Positions 44,541-58,123 of a stretch of DNA of 64,000 bases are shown here, piece by piece. How positions within the stretch are numbered: the stretch's first letter is position 1; the number at the start of each line of letters is the position of its first letter. A program made the position numbers and the translations under genes. Source of the stretch: Apostichopus japonicus (Eukaryota; Echinodermata; Holothuroidea; Aspidochirotida; Stichopodidae); the NCBI RefSeq assembly GCF_037975245.1, contig NC_092577.1, forward strand, positions 19,466,898 to 19,530,897. The letters run 5' to 3'. The notes beneath the pieces are model-generated. The model saw only the letters and a program-made list of their open reading frames with translations, was not told the origin of the DNA and searched no databases.

Positions 44541-46638
44541 GATGGTATCACTATTTGAGAACATCCCCCTCAATCTGTTAAAATTTTTGGATACTCAAAA
44601 ATGTTAACATCATACTGCTTTAACTCATCATAATCTCAGGAAGGTAGTGTAAGCACATTCACTGATCTTCATTGACTTCAATAGATGGTCTGCATGTATC
44701 TCAAAGGTTAACATCTTGGTTACGAATTATTAAAATGATGATATGGTATATACATTGACACTATCTACATGAATTTTTTTGGGTGTACCTCTTCGATATT
44801 CATGTCATCATATGATGTAATCTAACATAAACATCATTAAGGTATCTGAAAGTTGCATGACACAGCAAAATATGCATATCTCTTACAAAATACATTTATG
44901 CATTTCATACATCAATAATACATTTATATCAAAAGTGAAATCATGCCGTGATTGGGGTGAGATCAGAGAGTACTGGACTTAGTTATCTTTTAACTGAACA
45001 GAACCACCTTAGCGTTGCATAAAAAAAATCGTATACTAAGAATAGAACTTTCAAATATTACAAACTCATTTACAAATCTCCTCTTTAATGAAGGCATAGT
45101 TTCTAAACTGCTTTGAAACCTTGTGAATCATATACATCCACTTGAAGAAAATCAACAAAATGTGACTCAATAGCATGGTGACCGTAGGTATGCACTCCGA
45201 AATGATCTAGTAAAGTACCAAAGTACTAGATATTCGATACCATAAAAGAGACCCCATAGACTATGACATCAACAGATATTTCTTCAAATTGACATATTAC
45301 TTAACATCTTGTCTTTTCAACTTCTTGCTTCATGAAGAAATTTACTTTTGCATGAATACTTGAGGAAAAGAAAACATACATAATTTCCTCAAAAGATCTA
45401 TACTTTCATTTGCTCGGCTAACTGTTGCTGTAAGCAAAAGTTGCACATCACCAATGCCGTCTCTGCATAGCCTTCAATATAACATCAATGACGCAATGTA
45501 AATATCTTTAAAATATCTCTCAATATATGAAAACCCATGTTGGTGATATTCCGGATATGTTCTAATTGCCGGGTAAACGTTTAACCGAATCCATAAGGAG
45601 AAATAAGGTATACTCAATTCACATTTGTTATAAAAGATGAAAATAGGTCACTTGGTGGTGTTTTTAACAATAAAGCTTATATTGTTACACCAATACAGTA
45701 CAATGACTTCCACTTAATAGGTATGCGGGTAATTGCCATAACGCATTCCTTTCATACAATCGTGGGTTAAATCACCTGTTCATCTGAACTTAGGCAATAT
45801 GCAGTTATACATACTAACCATATAATGTTTGCAACATCCTGTCTGGATTGCCTGTAATGTTCAATCCCGTTTCATGGAGAAAATTCATTATTTCCCGTGT
45901 TGGAATATTTTCCTACAAAAATCGTGATGGCCAAAAAAATCAGTGGGCCCATGTTTCTGCATAACAGAGGTCGAAGTTTCCTGTTCACCGACGGACATTA
46001 TGCCGAATACAATTAGGCTAGTTACGAGTATAAAACCTGAGCCTAGTCTTATTTGAACACACTATCGACGGAAATACAAATATGCAATACATGGACAAGA
46101 TTAAAATAATTTATCGGTACACTCTGATCTCAAATAGGGGGTATTGGGATATAAATTGGCATGATTTCACTCACCCTTAACTAAGAACTGGTTCTGCAAA
46201 CGATGATTAAAGTCCCTCGGTTAGTAGTAGCAGTAGTAGTAGCAGGTAGGCCTACATCTCGAAATAACTGCAGATTCGTTCGTCGTTAACATCGGGTACA
46301 GCCTTGGCTTAGATTGCGAAAATGTTCAGTTCTGATGTTTAGAGCTGTAGTATGCTACGTACTAGTTGCGCGAATGTTCAAGCGCGAACTGCTATTGCTG
46401 GGTTGATTACGTTAGTTAACAGATCAGTGGTTCCGGCATCCGGTGTACAGACTTAGGCTAGTATAGGCTGACTTCCATCGTAGAGTGTGTCCGTTAGGCA
46501 ATGTCGTGAACATACCTTGTGTTCCTCGTTAGTACTTCGGGCCAAAAGATCTCCTGTTCGTTATTGAGCGTAACGAACGAAAGTTGTGAAAAGTTTCGTT
46601 ACCGTTTTGTTCCTGAAGAAAGCAACCGATCTCCAGCA
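44541..46638. other. Non-coding stretch between the repeat copies
   Basis: AT-rich with nothing coding recognised. A short AGT/AGC trinucleotide run lies at about 46223-46245 (GTAGTAGCAGTAGTAGTAGC). Confidence 0.5.
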
Positions 46639-46919
46639 TGTAATATTATGACGAGCCCGGTGCGTCCGACATTTAATATTATATCGGGACTCGCGATAGA
46701 AAGGTACTGGGGTTATGTTGATGCCGTCTTTTATGCTTCTTCAGGAGACGTTTCGAACGGAAGATAGAAGAAAACAATGAGTTTTCAGAAAAACAAGTTG
46801 ACAAGATCGGATTTGTTTAGTCATTCGGTATAATTTCTTTTTGTCGATTCTCTTCTGTAATAAAATTACAATGATCTGACTCCGTCAATTACGTAATGAA
46901 ATGAGTGACGAAGTAAAGA
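46639..46919 (+). repeat. Dispersed direct repeat, copy B
   Basis: Second copy of 44242-44540. After its end the sequence CTTGCGGTACCC...GGGAACATC (46920-47300) intervenes before AAAGAGATGGTATCACTAT (47300-47318), which is contiguous in copy A. Either copy A lost this block or copy B gained it. Confidence 0.92.
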
Positions 46920-48739
46920 ACTTGCGGTACCCATGCCGCCTTTTATATTTTACTCTACCGAAAATCTCACTTCGCATAATCACAAGGCAGCCAATAACCT
47001 GCTCATCCTGCATTAGCTTAACGATATAAAAATCAGTGGTTAAATGACTGATCTGCCCTGATTGGATGGGAGTTTGGAAGTCCACCCCCTTTTTTATGGA
47101 AACTTCCATACCACGTGTGTAGAACCTTCTCGAATGTTCTACAGACACAATCTATTTTTGGAAAAGGCCGTGACATGATTGAATAAGATTTTTTTTAAAT
47201 TTAATAAGTTAAAACTTCTCGTGGGAAAACTGAATCCTTGACCTAGATAAATATATAAAGGGCCTGTACGGTGTCTCCATGGAGTTTTTCGGGAACATCA
47301 AAGAGATGGTATCACTATGTACTTCCTATTTTAGGCCCTTTCATTTAAGAAACGCCTTAACAAAATGTTGAACAGGATTCGTACATGGGGGAGCATGAGT
47401 GAAAATATTAGTGTTTGCACCGGGTAGAAAATTTGTACCCGGGTACCCAGGCCTCTCTACCCACCCGGACGTGAAAAATTGACAGTAAATGTTGAATTCG
47501 GGTAATAAATAGGATCTGGGTAGTGACGTGGTCAATCCTCTCCAGTCCAGTTTCTTCCAACCCTGTTCCCTGACTTCACTAGCCTAAACGGAATATTCAG
47601 CAGGTGAACAAAACATGATATTTAACAAATTTACTGATTTTAGTTGAAATCAAAATTAAACATACCAAGATGAACAGTTTATAATCAGGTTATTGGTTGG
47701 ACAACGTTCACCGGAAAAATGAAAACTAGCTTCATAGGTGAGCAATGAAATTGACCACGAATTCCGAAGTTGGGCCAAAAACTTAATAACAACATATACC
47801 CGTGGATGCAAAAAGTGATTGAATTAGGCCTAGAATAATATCAGAGATTAGAGCTTCACTGTAATGAGTGAAACTTCTAAATGTGATTTGGGCTAGCCTA
47901 ACGCTAGGCCTAACTATATTGGCTCAACTCTAAATGCACGGAGCACCTGATGCATGCCCTTTTTTGGTATTCGACCCCTGAATCATAGCAAGGCCTAGCA
48001 CACAATAGTAATTAATACTCCTGGGCTAGTTCCGTTAGGCTAGGATTAAAACTTAGGCCTATGCCATAGCTGATAACACTAGGCATAGCCTAACACACTT
48101 TAACGTAGTACTTAGGCCAACGTTATCCGAGTAGCATAACGCTAGGCCAACTCGCAATAACCCAACAAGACAAGTAACATTTCGTCATTATTTATTACGA
48201 ATATTATATCAATATGTCGATGAACTAATATCTGACTTTCAATTATATCACCTAGGAATGATAGATTCCATTCTTCAAGTTTCCCTTTGACAAATTCATC
48301 CATTTCGGCAATTGAATTTACTGACTCGATCTGCGATGGGCAAACTAAAGTTGAAAGACAAGCGTTCATATATATCATATGTAGTGAATTTTGTAATTGT
48401 TAAACCCGCCAACGTACATTGACGTGGAAAATTGTCAAGATGCCAAGGCTCTTTTACAGTACCCAGAGTGATCAATATCCTGGTTGACTGTAAAGTGTTC
48501 TGATTTAAACAGTGTTAGAAAAATTAACCAGGATTATTCAACCAGAGTGTTTTTAGAGTGTAGACATAATATTATCATACCAAGATTGGGCTCAAATAGT
48601 CCAAGTAATTGTGGTCCTACATGTACCTATAAAGTAACCAACACTATAGCCAACACTTGTGATCACAAATTGTGATCGGATTTTTGATCGGAAGGCACTT
48701 TTGAGATCTGAATATGGCGTCCAAAATTTCTAAAATATT
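46920..48739. other. Non-coding stretch, AGGCCTA-rich in part
   Basis: Between 47825 and 48160 the words TAGGCCTA, GCTAGGCC and CTAGGC recur many times without a fixed period. No gene recognised. Confidence 0.5.
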
Positions 48740-49395
48740 AGGTCACCTACAAGCGGGTCAACGGATAGGATAACATTGCTGATCTCAGATCACATGACTG
48801 TTAAGTTTGAAAATGTTCCACCACCCCATTCACAACTTGTCCCAAAATGTCAATCGTGTCAGACCTTGGCACTGGGAGTTAATTGCATTAAATGTCTAAC
48901 AAATAATTTTCAACTTGTATAACTTCACACACAAAGGTCACCCACGAATTAAACCCCTTGACAGTTTTGATCGGTGTGACCATTAAACTGTAAAAATTCC
49001 AAAAAATTTTCTTTGCCCATTTCTCCCCCCAAAATACTATTTTTAACATTAATTGACCTTTGGTGACCTCGGATCACATGACCGTTAAGTTTGAAAAATA
49101 TTTCCCTATACCATTTGCAACTTGTCCCAAATATCAACCGTGTCACACATTGGCACTGGGAGTTATTGCACTAAATGTCTAAAAATTAACTTTGACCTCA
49201 TAACTTCACACACAAAGGTCACCTGGGGTCAACCCATTGACATTTTTGATCGCTGAGACCGAGAATATAGCATCAAAAATATAAACATACAAACATTGTT
49301 ATGTTTCCCCATTTTGGCCCCCCAAAATACTATTTTTTAACATTAATTGACCTTTGGTGACCTCGGATCAAATGACCGTTAAGTTTGAAAATAAA
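48740..49395. repeat. Tandem repeat of about 290 bp, two and a bit copies
   Basis: Landmarks recur in order: GATCACATGACTGTTAAGTTTG (48787), GATCACATGACCGTTAAGTTTG (49073) and GATCAAATGACCGTTAAGTTTG (49367). Between them are CACTGGGAGTTA, CTTCACACACAAAGGTCACC and TTAATTGACCTTTGGTGACC. Units are diverged by substitutions and small indels. Confidence 0.9.
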
Positions 49396-49681
49396 AGTAT
49401 TGAAATACATAAATAGTTACACAAGGTGCAGATTTATATTTATTTATGCCATTTCTTCTTCAGCATATACTGAAAGCGGCTTTTCACTGGTGCTGGGTTT
49501 CTTTGTTTTAAAATCGAGTGCTTTTCTATTATTTTCATTAGCTTTGCAAAACCTGGCAAAACATTACTATTATATTCCTTGCTAAAACTCCTCAATGTTC
49601 CAATTTCCCCTGTTCACCAATTGATTCTCTTTCTTTCTTCATTGCCGCCATCTCATCTGAAAATAGGAAATATATTTATAT

Positions 49682-49845
49682 TGCAGAATATTTCTCTGCA
49701 TGTTTTCTGCACTGACATAGTTAACAGTATTATCAACTATCATTGGGGCACACTCTCATACCACATCACTTGCAAAGTATGAAACAAGCCTACTTTCTTT
49801 TATACTTAGCACTCGGACTAGGTGTGGTGTCTTCTTCACTCTCTT
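49682..49845 (+). repeat. Segmental duplicate, copy A (about 165 bp)
   Basis: TGCAGAATATTTCTCTGCATG... to ...GTCTTCTTCACTCTCTTTT is about 94 percent identical by eye to 50368-50535. It contains part of the candidate minus-strand exon described for 50496-50576, but its donor site is changed (CTTAGCAC where the other copy has CTTACCAC). Confidence 0.9.
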
Positions 49846-50367
49846 TTCGAGAAGAAAAAGAAAGAAAATAAACAATTAAAAATCAATAAGAAAAAAAAAC
49901 ATCTGTACAGTACTTATAGGCCTAGCATTTGTAGAAGTCAAAGTAGATATTGATCTGACTTGTGTACTATAATTGGTAGTGTACATTCCTTTTAAATATT
50001 TTTCAGACGGTCAGATTTCTTACATGCTTTGTATGGGTACATTGTCATATTATGCAAGCACAAACAAGTGAGCAAGTCTGAAGTGGTGAGTCCCCAGTGC
50101 AAAAGTTCTGTAATTTCTACCGCCTCATAACATGCTTCGATATTTATGCATGTACATACCACACCCCCCAAATTTAAACCACCGTACAGCTAGCTAACTA
50201 GTACACCATGCACAACAGAACTGTTGTCAATGATAATGTGCTACAGTGTCAGTATACATTGAGCTTGTTCATTTGAACCATTGTTACATTAGCATAAATG
50301 TTTGTTTCCCTGGAAACATAAAATACATGGCATAAAATAGGTCTTTAGTGATTCATACAGATAATTT
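49846..50367. other. Non-coding spacer between the duplicates
   Basis: A purine-rich tract (AAGAAAAAGAAAGAAAATAAAC) follows copy A at about 49849-49875. Nothing else recognised. Confidence 0.5.
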
Positions 50368-50535
50368 GCAGAATATTTGTCTGCATGTTTTCTGCACTCA
50401 CATAGTTAACAGTATTATCAACTATCTTTGGGGGCACACTCTCATACCACATCACTTGCAAAGTATGAAACAAGCCTACTTTCTTTTACACTTACCACTC
50501 GGACTAGGTGTGGTGTCTTCTTCACTCTCTTCCAC
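50368..50535 (+). repeat. Segmental duplicate, copy B
   Basis: Partner of 49682-49845. Here the minus-strand splice donor (GTAAG, read from 50495 downward) is intact, so this may be the parental copy. Confidence 0.9.
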
Positions 50536-51838
50536 CCATGGTCTTCTACGCTTGCTAGGGTGTGGTTCTGGTACAGCTTGTACGTGAATTACAAGTACAG
50601 GGAAGGTTAAACACATGAAATTCATGCATTTGCTAATGCTGGATATTTATGTTTTACACTTTTGTGAGGGTAAAGCTCTGTTTACAGCAGCAAAGTGGTA
50701 ACCTACCCTAAAAGGCCATTACACCAAAATTTGAATTTTACAAAGAGGAAGAGTGCATTAGGAAACAAAGAAGAAAATATGCAAAGGATGCAAAAGAAGT
50801 AAAAGCCAAGTTCAAAAGCAAACCACAAGGAAAGCATAATAAACAAATATGAACATGAAGAAAGATATCAGATTAAGAGGAACAATTTGTTGAGCCTGAT
50901 TCAATTTTCACTTCATGAGTATCACTTTTGATAAAGATTCGTAAAGTGGGATGTGACTTCCACCTTTTCCCAACCCCCTCCCCCAACTTGCAACTGACTG
51001 TCTTCACTGTTCTCCAACGTGATTTCAATATCTGAAAGATAATTAAAAACGTTTGTGATCTTCATATAGTTGCCTTTACTATGAAGAATGTATTATATTT
51101 GATTTACTGACATACAGTCACAGACAGAGTTCTGGTTAGTTCCAATTAATTAGGGCACCCGGAACTCTCATTGCCCAAACCGCAGTTGGTGTGAATTTTC
51201 AGTCTTCTGCCGACTGACACAGAGTTGATTGACAATTTCTAGAGCCTAAACCACCTCATGAGACTTCAATGTCTTTGGATATTTCGTTACTATACATACC
51301 CTCCATTGTTAGTATAAGACTTGTGTTTGGAAAGTTTTCTAATTACCCTATGAGTCAACTGATGACATGTATTGCACCTATAGTAGTAATTAGCCGGAAA
51401 TCAACTTGACTGTGCTTGGGCTCTTATCCAAATTATCATTCGTGGTTAAATATCATCACAATGATGACATAACTTTGGGAATTGGTTACAATAGTGCTAC
51501 TGAAGGAAGCAACAAGAATATGTTCTTGCTTGACATCATTTTCTTCCCAAACCCAAATGACTTCAGCTGCCAACTGTCCCTTCTTATTCAAGTCAGTAAA
51601 CAGTAAAATTTGAATATTTCTAAATATTAAAGACAGCCATATAACCATGTGTTCTGACATATGTCTCACCATTCACCTCAATTAATCTTAGAAGACTTTC
51701 ATATGAAGCAGAAAAGCAGTAGCATTATTCTCATATGCTTTGTGTACTCACCATTAACCTCCAAGTCTTTCAATGTGGAACCTTTGTGTTGGGCAATTGT
51801 TCCCGACTCCACTGCCATCAATAGTTTGGCAACTTTGG
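50496..51838 (-). CDS. Candidate minus-strand gene, three predicted exons, unknown product
   Basis: Predicted from splice signals on the minus strand. Exon a is about 51838-51752, reading KVAKLLMAVESGTIAQHKGS and TLKDLEVN, ending in a GTGAGT donor in phase 1. Exon b starts at 51031 after TTATCTTTCAG, also phase 1. It continues DIEITLENSEDSQLQVGGGG and reaches a stop at 50922, unless an internal donor near AAAAGGTGG is used. Exon c is 50576-50496, reading VPEPHPSKRRRPWVEESEED, with a GTAAG donor in phase 1. The phases agree between a and b. The proteins are hydrophilic and acidic; I recognise no family. It is uncertain that all three belong to one transcript, and the exon c stretch is partly duplicated at 49.8 kb. 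Confidence 0.33.
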
Positions 51839-54800
51839 TACATTAAATTGTAGACTCGTGGAGTCGATAGGACATTCGATGGATGTCACCATTGTGACCT
51901 AAATGGTTTGACACCCATTGAAGTTCTCCCTCTTGAAGACTCAGCAACTGTATAATAAATCATTCCCCAAACTGTTGTCAATGACTTTGCATGTTGTTAA
52001 ACATGTTCATGCAACAACAGTTAATATGGGTCCTATAGATGAAAGCATTAAGGCAGCTCACATTCTTCGATATTTCCTAAACAAATAACCATTCAACATT
52101 TCTTCAATGCTGAAATCTGTTAGTACATCGATTCACTAAGTTTGAGATTCAAAAGATGAAAAGGCCAGAATGGCAACATTTCATGGTTGCTGCTTCATAT
52201 GGATTGTACATTCAGAGAAACATAAATGTTTCAGAAAATAAAAGCAAATTCCTGAACTTTTGTAAAAGAAATAATGCTAGGCCATGCCCCTCATTAATAT
52301 TAATGATATCAATTTCAAAACACATCAACATGGGTAGTCAGTATCTACCTATAGCACATACCAATTTTGAAGATATACAAGCCTATGGTTGTGAAATTTA
52401 TTGTCATTTGAAGATTGCAACATTTGACCCAGTGGCACCAAAATCCACAGGGTTTATTTACTCACTTCGGGCAATCCACCGGTATGGTAGTGATTATTCA
52501 TTGCCTTGTAACATTATTGGGCATACAAACATTTGCTACAGTTATAATGCTAAGTCCCGCCTCCTCACAAATATGCATGATATCAATAAAAACACATATC
52601 AACATCTTAAGGAAATCTAGTTTTATCACTATAACAAGTTTGAAAAAACTGACACTTAAGACTAATGCTAAAGTTCTTGTAATGTTAAGGTTTTTTATTT
52701 CACCATGTGACCTCATTAATATTCATCATATGAGCAGCAACAAAAATAAGATTCATCTAAGTATTATGAGTCACCCACACCAAGTATGGTATCGATCAAT
52801 CTTTCCATTGTTGAGTTTATCGTGCATACAAACTGAACTGTCAGGTAACACACACCCCCAAAGTACTTGGATGCATTCCCGCTAAGCTTTCAGCAAGGAA
52901 CACACACACACGCGCACAACGGAAAGAAAGTGCTGATGCGAGGAGAAAACAGTTCAACTTTTTAGGAAGACAGTTCATTTTAGTTTGCGGCAGGGTGATC
53001 TAAATTTAATACAAATGACGAACTCGTTAACACAATACCTGATGCACAGTGGCAGTATACTTCCTCATTGTTGTTGTGGAAATCAGCTGAGGATTTTCAC
53101 ATTTGGCCTCAACTGCCATGTCACGAATAACCTTAAAAGAAAATATGAAAGTTGTATTGGATTCCATCCAATTAATTGTTAAGAACTGCTACTGAAGTTC
53201 ATTATATACCTAAACAACAATTAACTAAATGATGCATATATCAATGTACTGTAGAAGGCTAAAGGTGTAGATCAATAAGTAGTGTTGGTATGATGTATAA
53301 TTTTGTGTTTCCATATTTGCATGACATCTGCAGAAAATTTACTTTCTACGAATGCAGTTTAGAAATTTTGAGTTCACTTTTTTTCTGTCACATTTTGGCA
53401 ACTCCCTACAATATTTCATTTTGTAAAGAATGTAAGCAAAGTGCAAAAGACAATGTGAATGATTCAGTAACCATTACTACCAATGTCTCAAAGATACAAC
53501 ACCCTACTGCCAAGACTGTGTTGCTGAAACAAGGAATACGATTCTGATGAAGTAAATTTAATATCTAGAGGTATCTTCTAAAATCGATAGAGGTATGTAT
53601 CGATGGAGGTATGTATTGTCACGTACAGTAGACTGACCTGTGTTTATCATGCCATAGTGTTATTGTATCAAAAATGGTGCTTTGGGTCATAACTATTGTC
53701 GTGTAATTGTTTTCCCTCTATGTTGTGTATAAGTTTCCGTACTTTAACTTTCCTTTTTATTATTACCATGTGTTGTATAGTTACTTGTAGAGCTCGCCTT
53801 TCAACGAGACATACAACCGCGCTGCGGTGCAACCTTGCATTCCATTTTATATATTCAAACGTATAACGTTCAGTGGAGATGTTAAGGTATGTTGTTGTTT
53901 AGTTGCTTTTCAAGGTTTTTTTAGCTGTATATTTATTAGGGGAGTGTTAAGTGGAGTTATTCAGCGTATTATTTGTATAAAGCGCTAGGCTACTATGGTT
54001 CTGCTTGGTTAGGCCTTTGAGCTCGTTCTTCGTTATGACCTGATACTGGTCGAAAGATGTATACAGTTGCTATTAACCTACTTTGTACTTGTTTATGTAT
54101 ATGTTAAGTTATAAGTTCACTTAGAGGTCACGGGTGCTAGTTGGCTGACTATTTTGTCCTATGTTGATAAGGCTACTACGGATGCCCTTAAGTGCCGTAA
54201 GTTTTAAACACATACTTCAAGGTTACATATTATTTCAGTTGGGCTTATTTCTCTCCGTTTTGGGGGGAAAAACTGGTAACCATGTTGTGGCATGACTTTC
54301 TTACTACTAAGTATGCTTTATGCTACTATTTCACTGTTTTCTTCCTTTTTTCCTTTCAGAAATCTTACACAATGGTTGAATCTAGTTCGTAAATAAAAGA
54401 AAGACAACATACAGTATTGCAGCAACGTGTCAAAGACATCATTCTTCAAATCAATTATTTACACCCATTTCACAACAACTATTGTACAGCTAGTTGTGGT
54501 TACTAACACACAAAAGCCTAGTACAAAGTAGTCATCAAAACCTCTCATTGCACTAATTTTGTTGTGCAATAATCCTCCATGTATCCCAAGTAGCCAAAAT
54601 ATTTTCTTTCAAGCCAATGAACTGTATGATAAGTAGCCAGTGTTTCAACATGGTGCTGGAAATGTCTGTCAACAGTTCCTTCATACAATTATCTGCAGAT
54701 ATATTTTAGAGGTCATTTGAGATCACTAGTTGGAAATAATTGAAATCCACAAAAAATTGTTCACTCCTATGTGGCTACTATAATGAAAGTTAAAACATAA

Positions 54801-55720
54801 TAAGCAGTGTTAATTATTTCCGTGATTTGCAACTGACCTATGGATAACAATAATGTAAAATCTCTTCAGCTGGCCCCTAGTTATAGTTATATTTTTTTGT
54901 AATTCAGGAAACGAAGTACTGATAAACATTCTTCATATAATTTTACTATATTGTGATATTTACATTTGGAATAAATTTGAGATATTGAAATTCCCAATTA
55001 AGAGAATAAAGATGCACACCTTTTCATTCATTGATGCACAGTAATAATGAGTTTGTTTCGAAATAGTTGATTCTTGGGCGTTCAGAAGTTTGAAGCCGTT
55101 AAAGGTCATCTTGATTCATTATAGATGTCATTATTTCAAATGTGCTGTTTCAACCAAAGGCCTGCTGCACCATGACTGATCTGATTATGCTTTTAAATCA
55201 TGGAACACAATTTAGATGGCAAAGGAGATTCTCACAATCTTTAATTTGTTTCAGCCAGCATATTCTGATACCTGCATTGTGCCTATTATTAACCACATGT
55301 ACATTTTTGGTTATTTCTTGCAGGAGCAACCTCATCAACTGGTAGAGCAGTGGACTGATGTAAATCACTGTCAGTGTGCCACTTACCTATGATATCCAAA
55401 ACACGGAAAGGACTTTCGTGCATTGGTATGTAGATGACACTGCGTTTGGCCACTCTAAATGTAGTCTGTATTGGCCCCAAATTATAGCATGCTTAAAATT
55501 GCTAGTTTTCAAAAGTACTTTCTAGGAGGTCTTTACTTGCCAAACTGTTTTCACACATTCTACATGAACACAATGTCTCAGTGAGGTATAGTCCCCCAGG
55601 GTCAAAGTTAAAGCCAATTTGAGCAAAAGTGACCATATCTGAATATCTGGCATACTTGTGGCCAGTACAGCATGTATTTAGTGCGTGGAATGACTTGCCA
55701 GAGCACAACAAGCACAACAA
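51839..55720. other. Long non-coding stretch
   Basis: AT-rich. The largest open frame (52156-52620, plus strand) has no domain, no codon regularity and a close overlapping rival frame, so I regard it as chance. A short CACACACACGCGCAC run is at 52902-52918, and a doubled ATCGATAGAGGTATGTATCGATGG at about 53583-53607. No gene, RNA or transposon end recognised. Confidence 0.5.
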
Positions 55721-55871
55721 GGGGGTGTTGGGCGTTTTTGTCGCTGCAGGTCGGCGGGCGTATTTTTTGGGCTCGCTTGACCTGAGTTTCGTTTTTCAGA
55801 ATGGGATGGTTCGGTAGTGCCGTTTGGCCGTGACGTTTTGTATTCCGCATGGCGGACCACGTAAAAAGCAC
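55721..55871 (+). mobile_element. Short 3' fragment of the Tx1-like LINE
   Basis: It matches only the final 150 bases of the LINE (GTTGGGCGTTTT, GCAGGTCGGCGGGCGTA, GGTTCGGTAGTGCCG) and ends in CACGTAAAAAGCAC. The hairpin stem has changed on both sides (TTCCGC...GCGGAC), keeping pairing in part. A strongly 5'-truncated insertion. Confidence 0.92.
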
Positions 55872-58123
55872 ATTAAAGGGTGCTTATTTTTTAAATGTCA
55901 CTGCTAGTGCTGAAAATAGCTCTGTACCCATTCTTTTATCAGAACATTAGAATGTTGCTAAAAAACGATTTCTTCTCAAGTTCAATGCAGCATTCAGATT
56001 TCTCAGTGCCACACTCCTACTCTTTGTCTCATTAATGTGACATTAACATCATCATATACCACACGGAGATCTATATCATTCAGTCTCACATCTTTATCTA
56101 CTTTGATGATAAATCTACGGCATTCCTAGTGAGTGTTGGGTACAGAACAGCGTAGTGTTCTAATAATGGGCACGAATTATTACAGCAGTGTATAAGAACA
56201 TAACAATCTCTTTCACATCACATGTGTGGTATCCATGGTTCTTCATTTTGAGGCGGCTAACCTTGCTGTTATTGATCTGTAGTGCAAGGTGGTGGGAAAC
56301 ACCGAGCCCAGTGTAAATGCAGGGTAGTGAGGTTGATTTTGTTGAATACTGACACTAGTGTAATAGTATGCAGTATCAGAGCAACCAATATGTATGTAGT
56401 AAGAGTACTTACGTTACACCTACCAAATTGAATGCTGTTCTCTTTTGCTTAATTATTCCCCATTATGTTATATCATCCATGTTTGGTTAGTCATGTGCAA
56501 TCAACTTTGAGATGATTGTTGTTAATAATTTATGCCTTCAAACGAAAACCTAAGTCCTATGGTTTGCATGCTGTTGTGCTAAATTTTCTTGCATGTTCCA
56601 TCGAAATGATTTATGTGCAGAACTCAAATCAGTTTCAGCATTCAGGAAAGTTGTTTTGTTATCAGAATAATCACTACTTACTAATGTGCTTCAAATGAAG
56701 CAATTTTTTTAAGATGTAAGACATATGTTACATGTTGTATTCTGGTTTATCTATGGATGCTGACATTATGTGACTGATTTATGGGAAAACCTTAACATAA
56801 ATGCAGGATTATAATTTTCTTTAGCCTATAGCATAATGTACTTTAGAAGTCCCCTTTTTTGTGACTTCAAATCACCAATTTTGCAACTATGACTCATTTT
56901 GAACAGCATTTGTTTTAACTGCAAGCTACAGATATGAAACTTTCATTATTTTGCATGATTAGTTTCCATCATTGATATGTTGTGTGCTGTTATAGCATTC
57001 TGTCTAAGAGTACATGAATGAAACATGTTAAACTTCACACTTAATTCATTATTATCTTTTCTGATTGTGTAGATATGAAATTGCTTATATTGTATATTGT
57101 GTAAATGTTGATTGATGGTCAACTATCGAATGATATTACAATTTTCTAAATCCAGTACATAATTACCTCTGAAAAACCTAAATATAACTTTATGTTTTGA
57201 AAACGAAACTGCTATAACTGTGTACCGAACAATACGAACTACTTTGGCTATCGTGACATTCGTTCGGGCAAATAGCTAAAATAACTTTGTTATGAAACAC
57301 AACTTTTCAATGCAATCATTTCAAAATCTGCTTTCAGTAACAATGATGTGCTGCGTTGGCTAGTGTTCTACAGAGCACCACCCAAGGTCCATAAGTTTGA
57401 AACTTGGCCTTGGCATTATGTAACGAGTTCACCAAAAATCACAAAGGATAGGAGCTTGGTTAACTTGCACACCTTTTCACATCTTTTGCATATTGATCTG
57501 TCACAGTATAATATTCTTTTACGATTACAACAAGAAGCTGCCCATCATTGCTCCTCTCTGACTGAAGTTAAGTGAGTGCCTCTGTCCTTTAATTGTAATA
57601 TTGTTAACCATCAGGGTCCATCCCAAACCCACTCCCCCCCCCCCCCCCCTTTAGCACTGTTGGTAGCTTCACCAATTGACCTTATGCCCCATAACATTAT
57701 ATGTTTATATGTTCACAGATATCTGCGCAAGCATTCCAAGCCACGGCATGGCCAACGTAGATGAAATGGTATGTTTATCATTCAAGTTATGTAAAGAACA
57801 GCAACTGCTTTGGTCAGGTTTCATACCATGTAACAATAGTATAGAAAGCTAGAGGTCCACATAGTTTAAGAGAGACTTTGTCCCTCATCTGATGGTGGAT
57901 TTGGTGTTGTCATCATTCAGGTTTTTGGTTTGTTTGAGCTCCCATGTAGAAGCTAAAGGAGTGTTGCAATCCTTCTGTGTATCATTCCATGCTTAAATCA
58001 ATCTTTATAAAACTCATCGTACCCTCATTAATGATATGAAGTTATGTCACCAATGTTATGTCAACTTCACTGTTGATAAATTTTGAAATGTTAATGTTAG
58101 CCATATCTTCTACCTATTTACAT
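55872..58123. other. Non-coding stretch with one exon-like patch
   Basis: A poly-C run is at about 57638-57650. At 57720-57768 a TTCACAG acceptor and GTATGT donor enclose 48-49 bases. Frame and phase do not match the repeated exons downstream, so I only note it. Nothing else is recognised. Confidence 0.4.

Noticed and set aside
52156-52620. 154-residue plus-strand open frame
   Set aside because: No recognisable motif, overlapped by a second frame of similar length, in AT-rich sequence without splice or promoter context. Probably chance.
57348-57575. 75-residue frame as an upstream exon of the repeated-exon gene
   Set aside because: No motif shared with the downstream exons and no convincing phase-1 splice sites.
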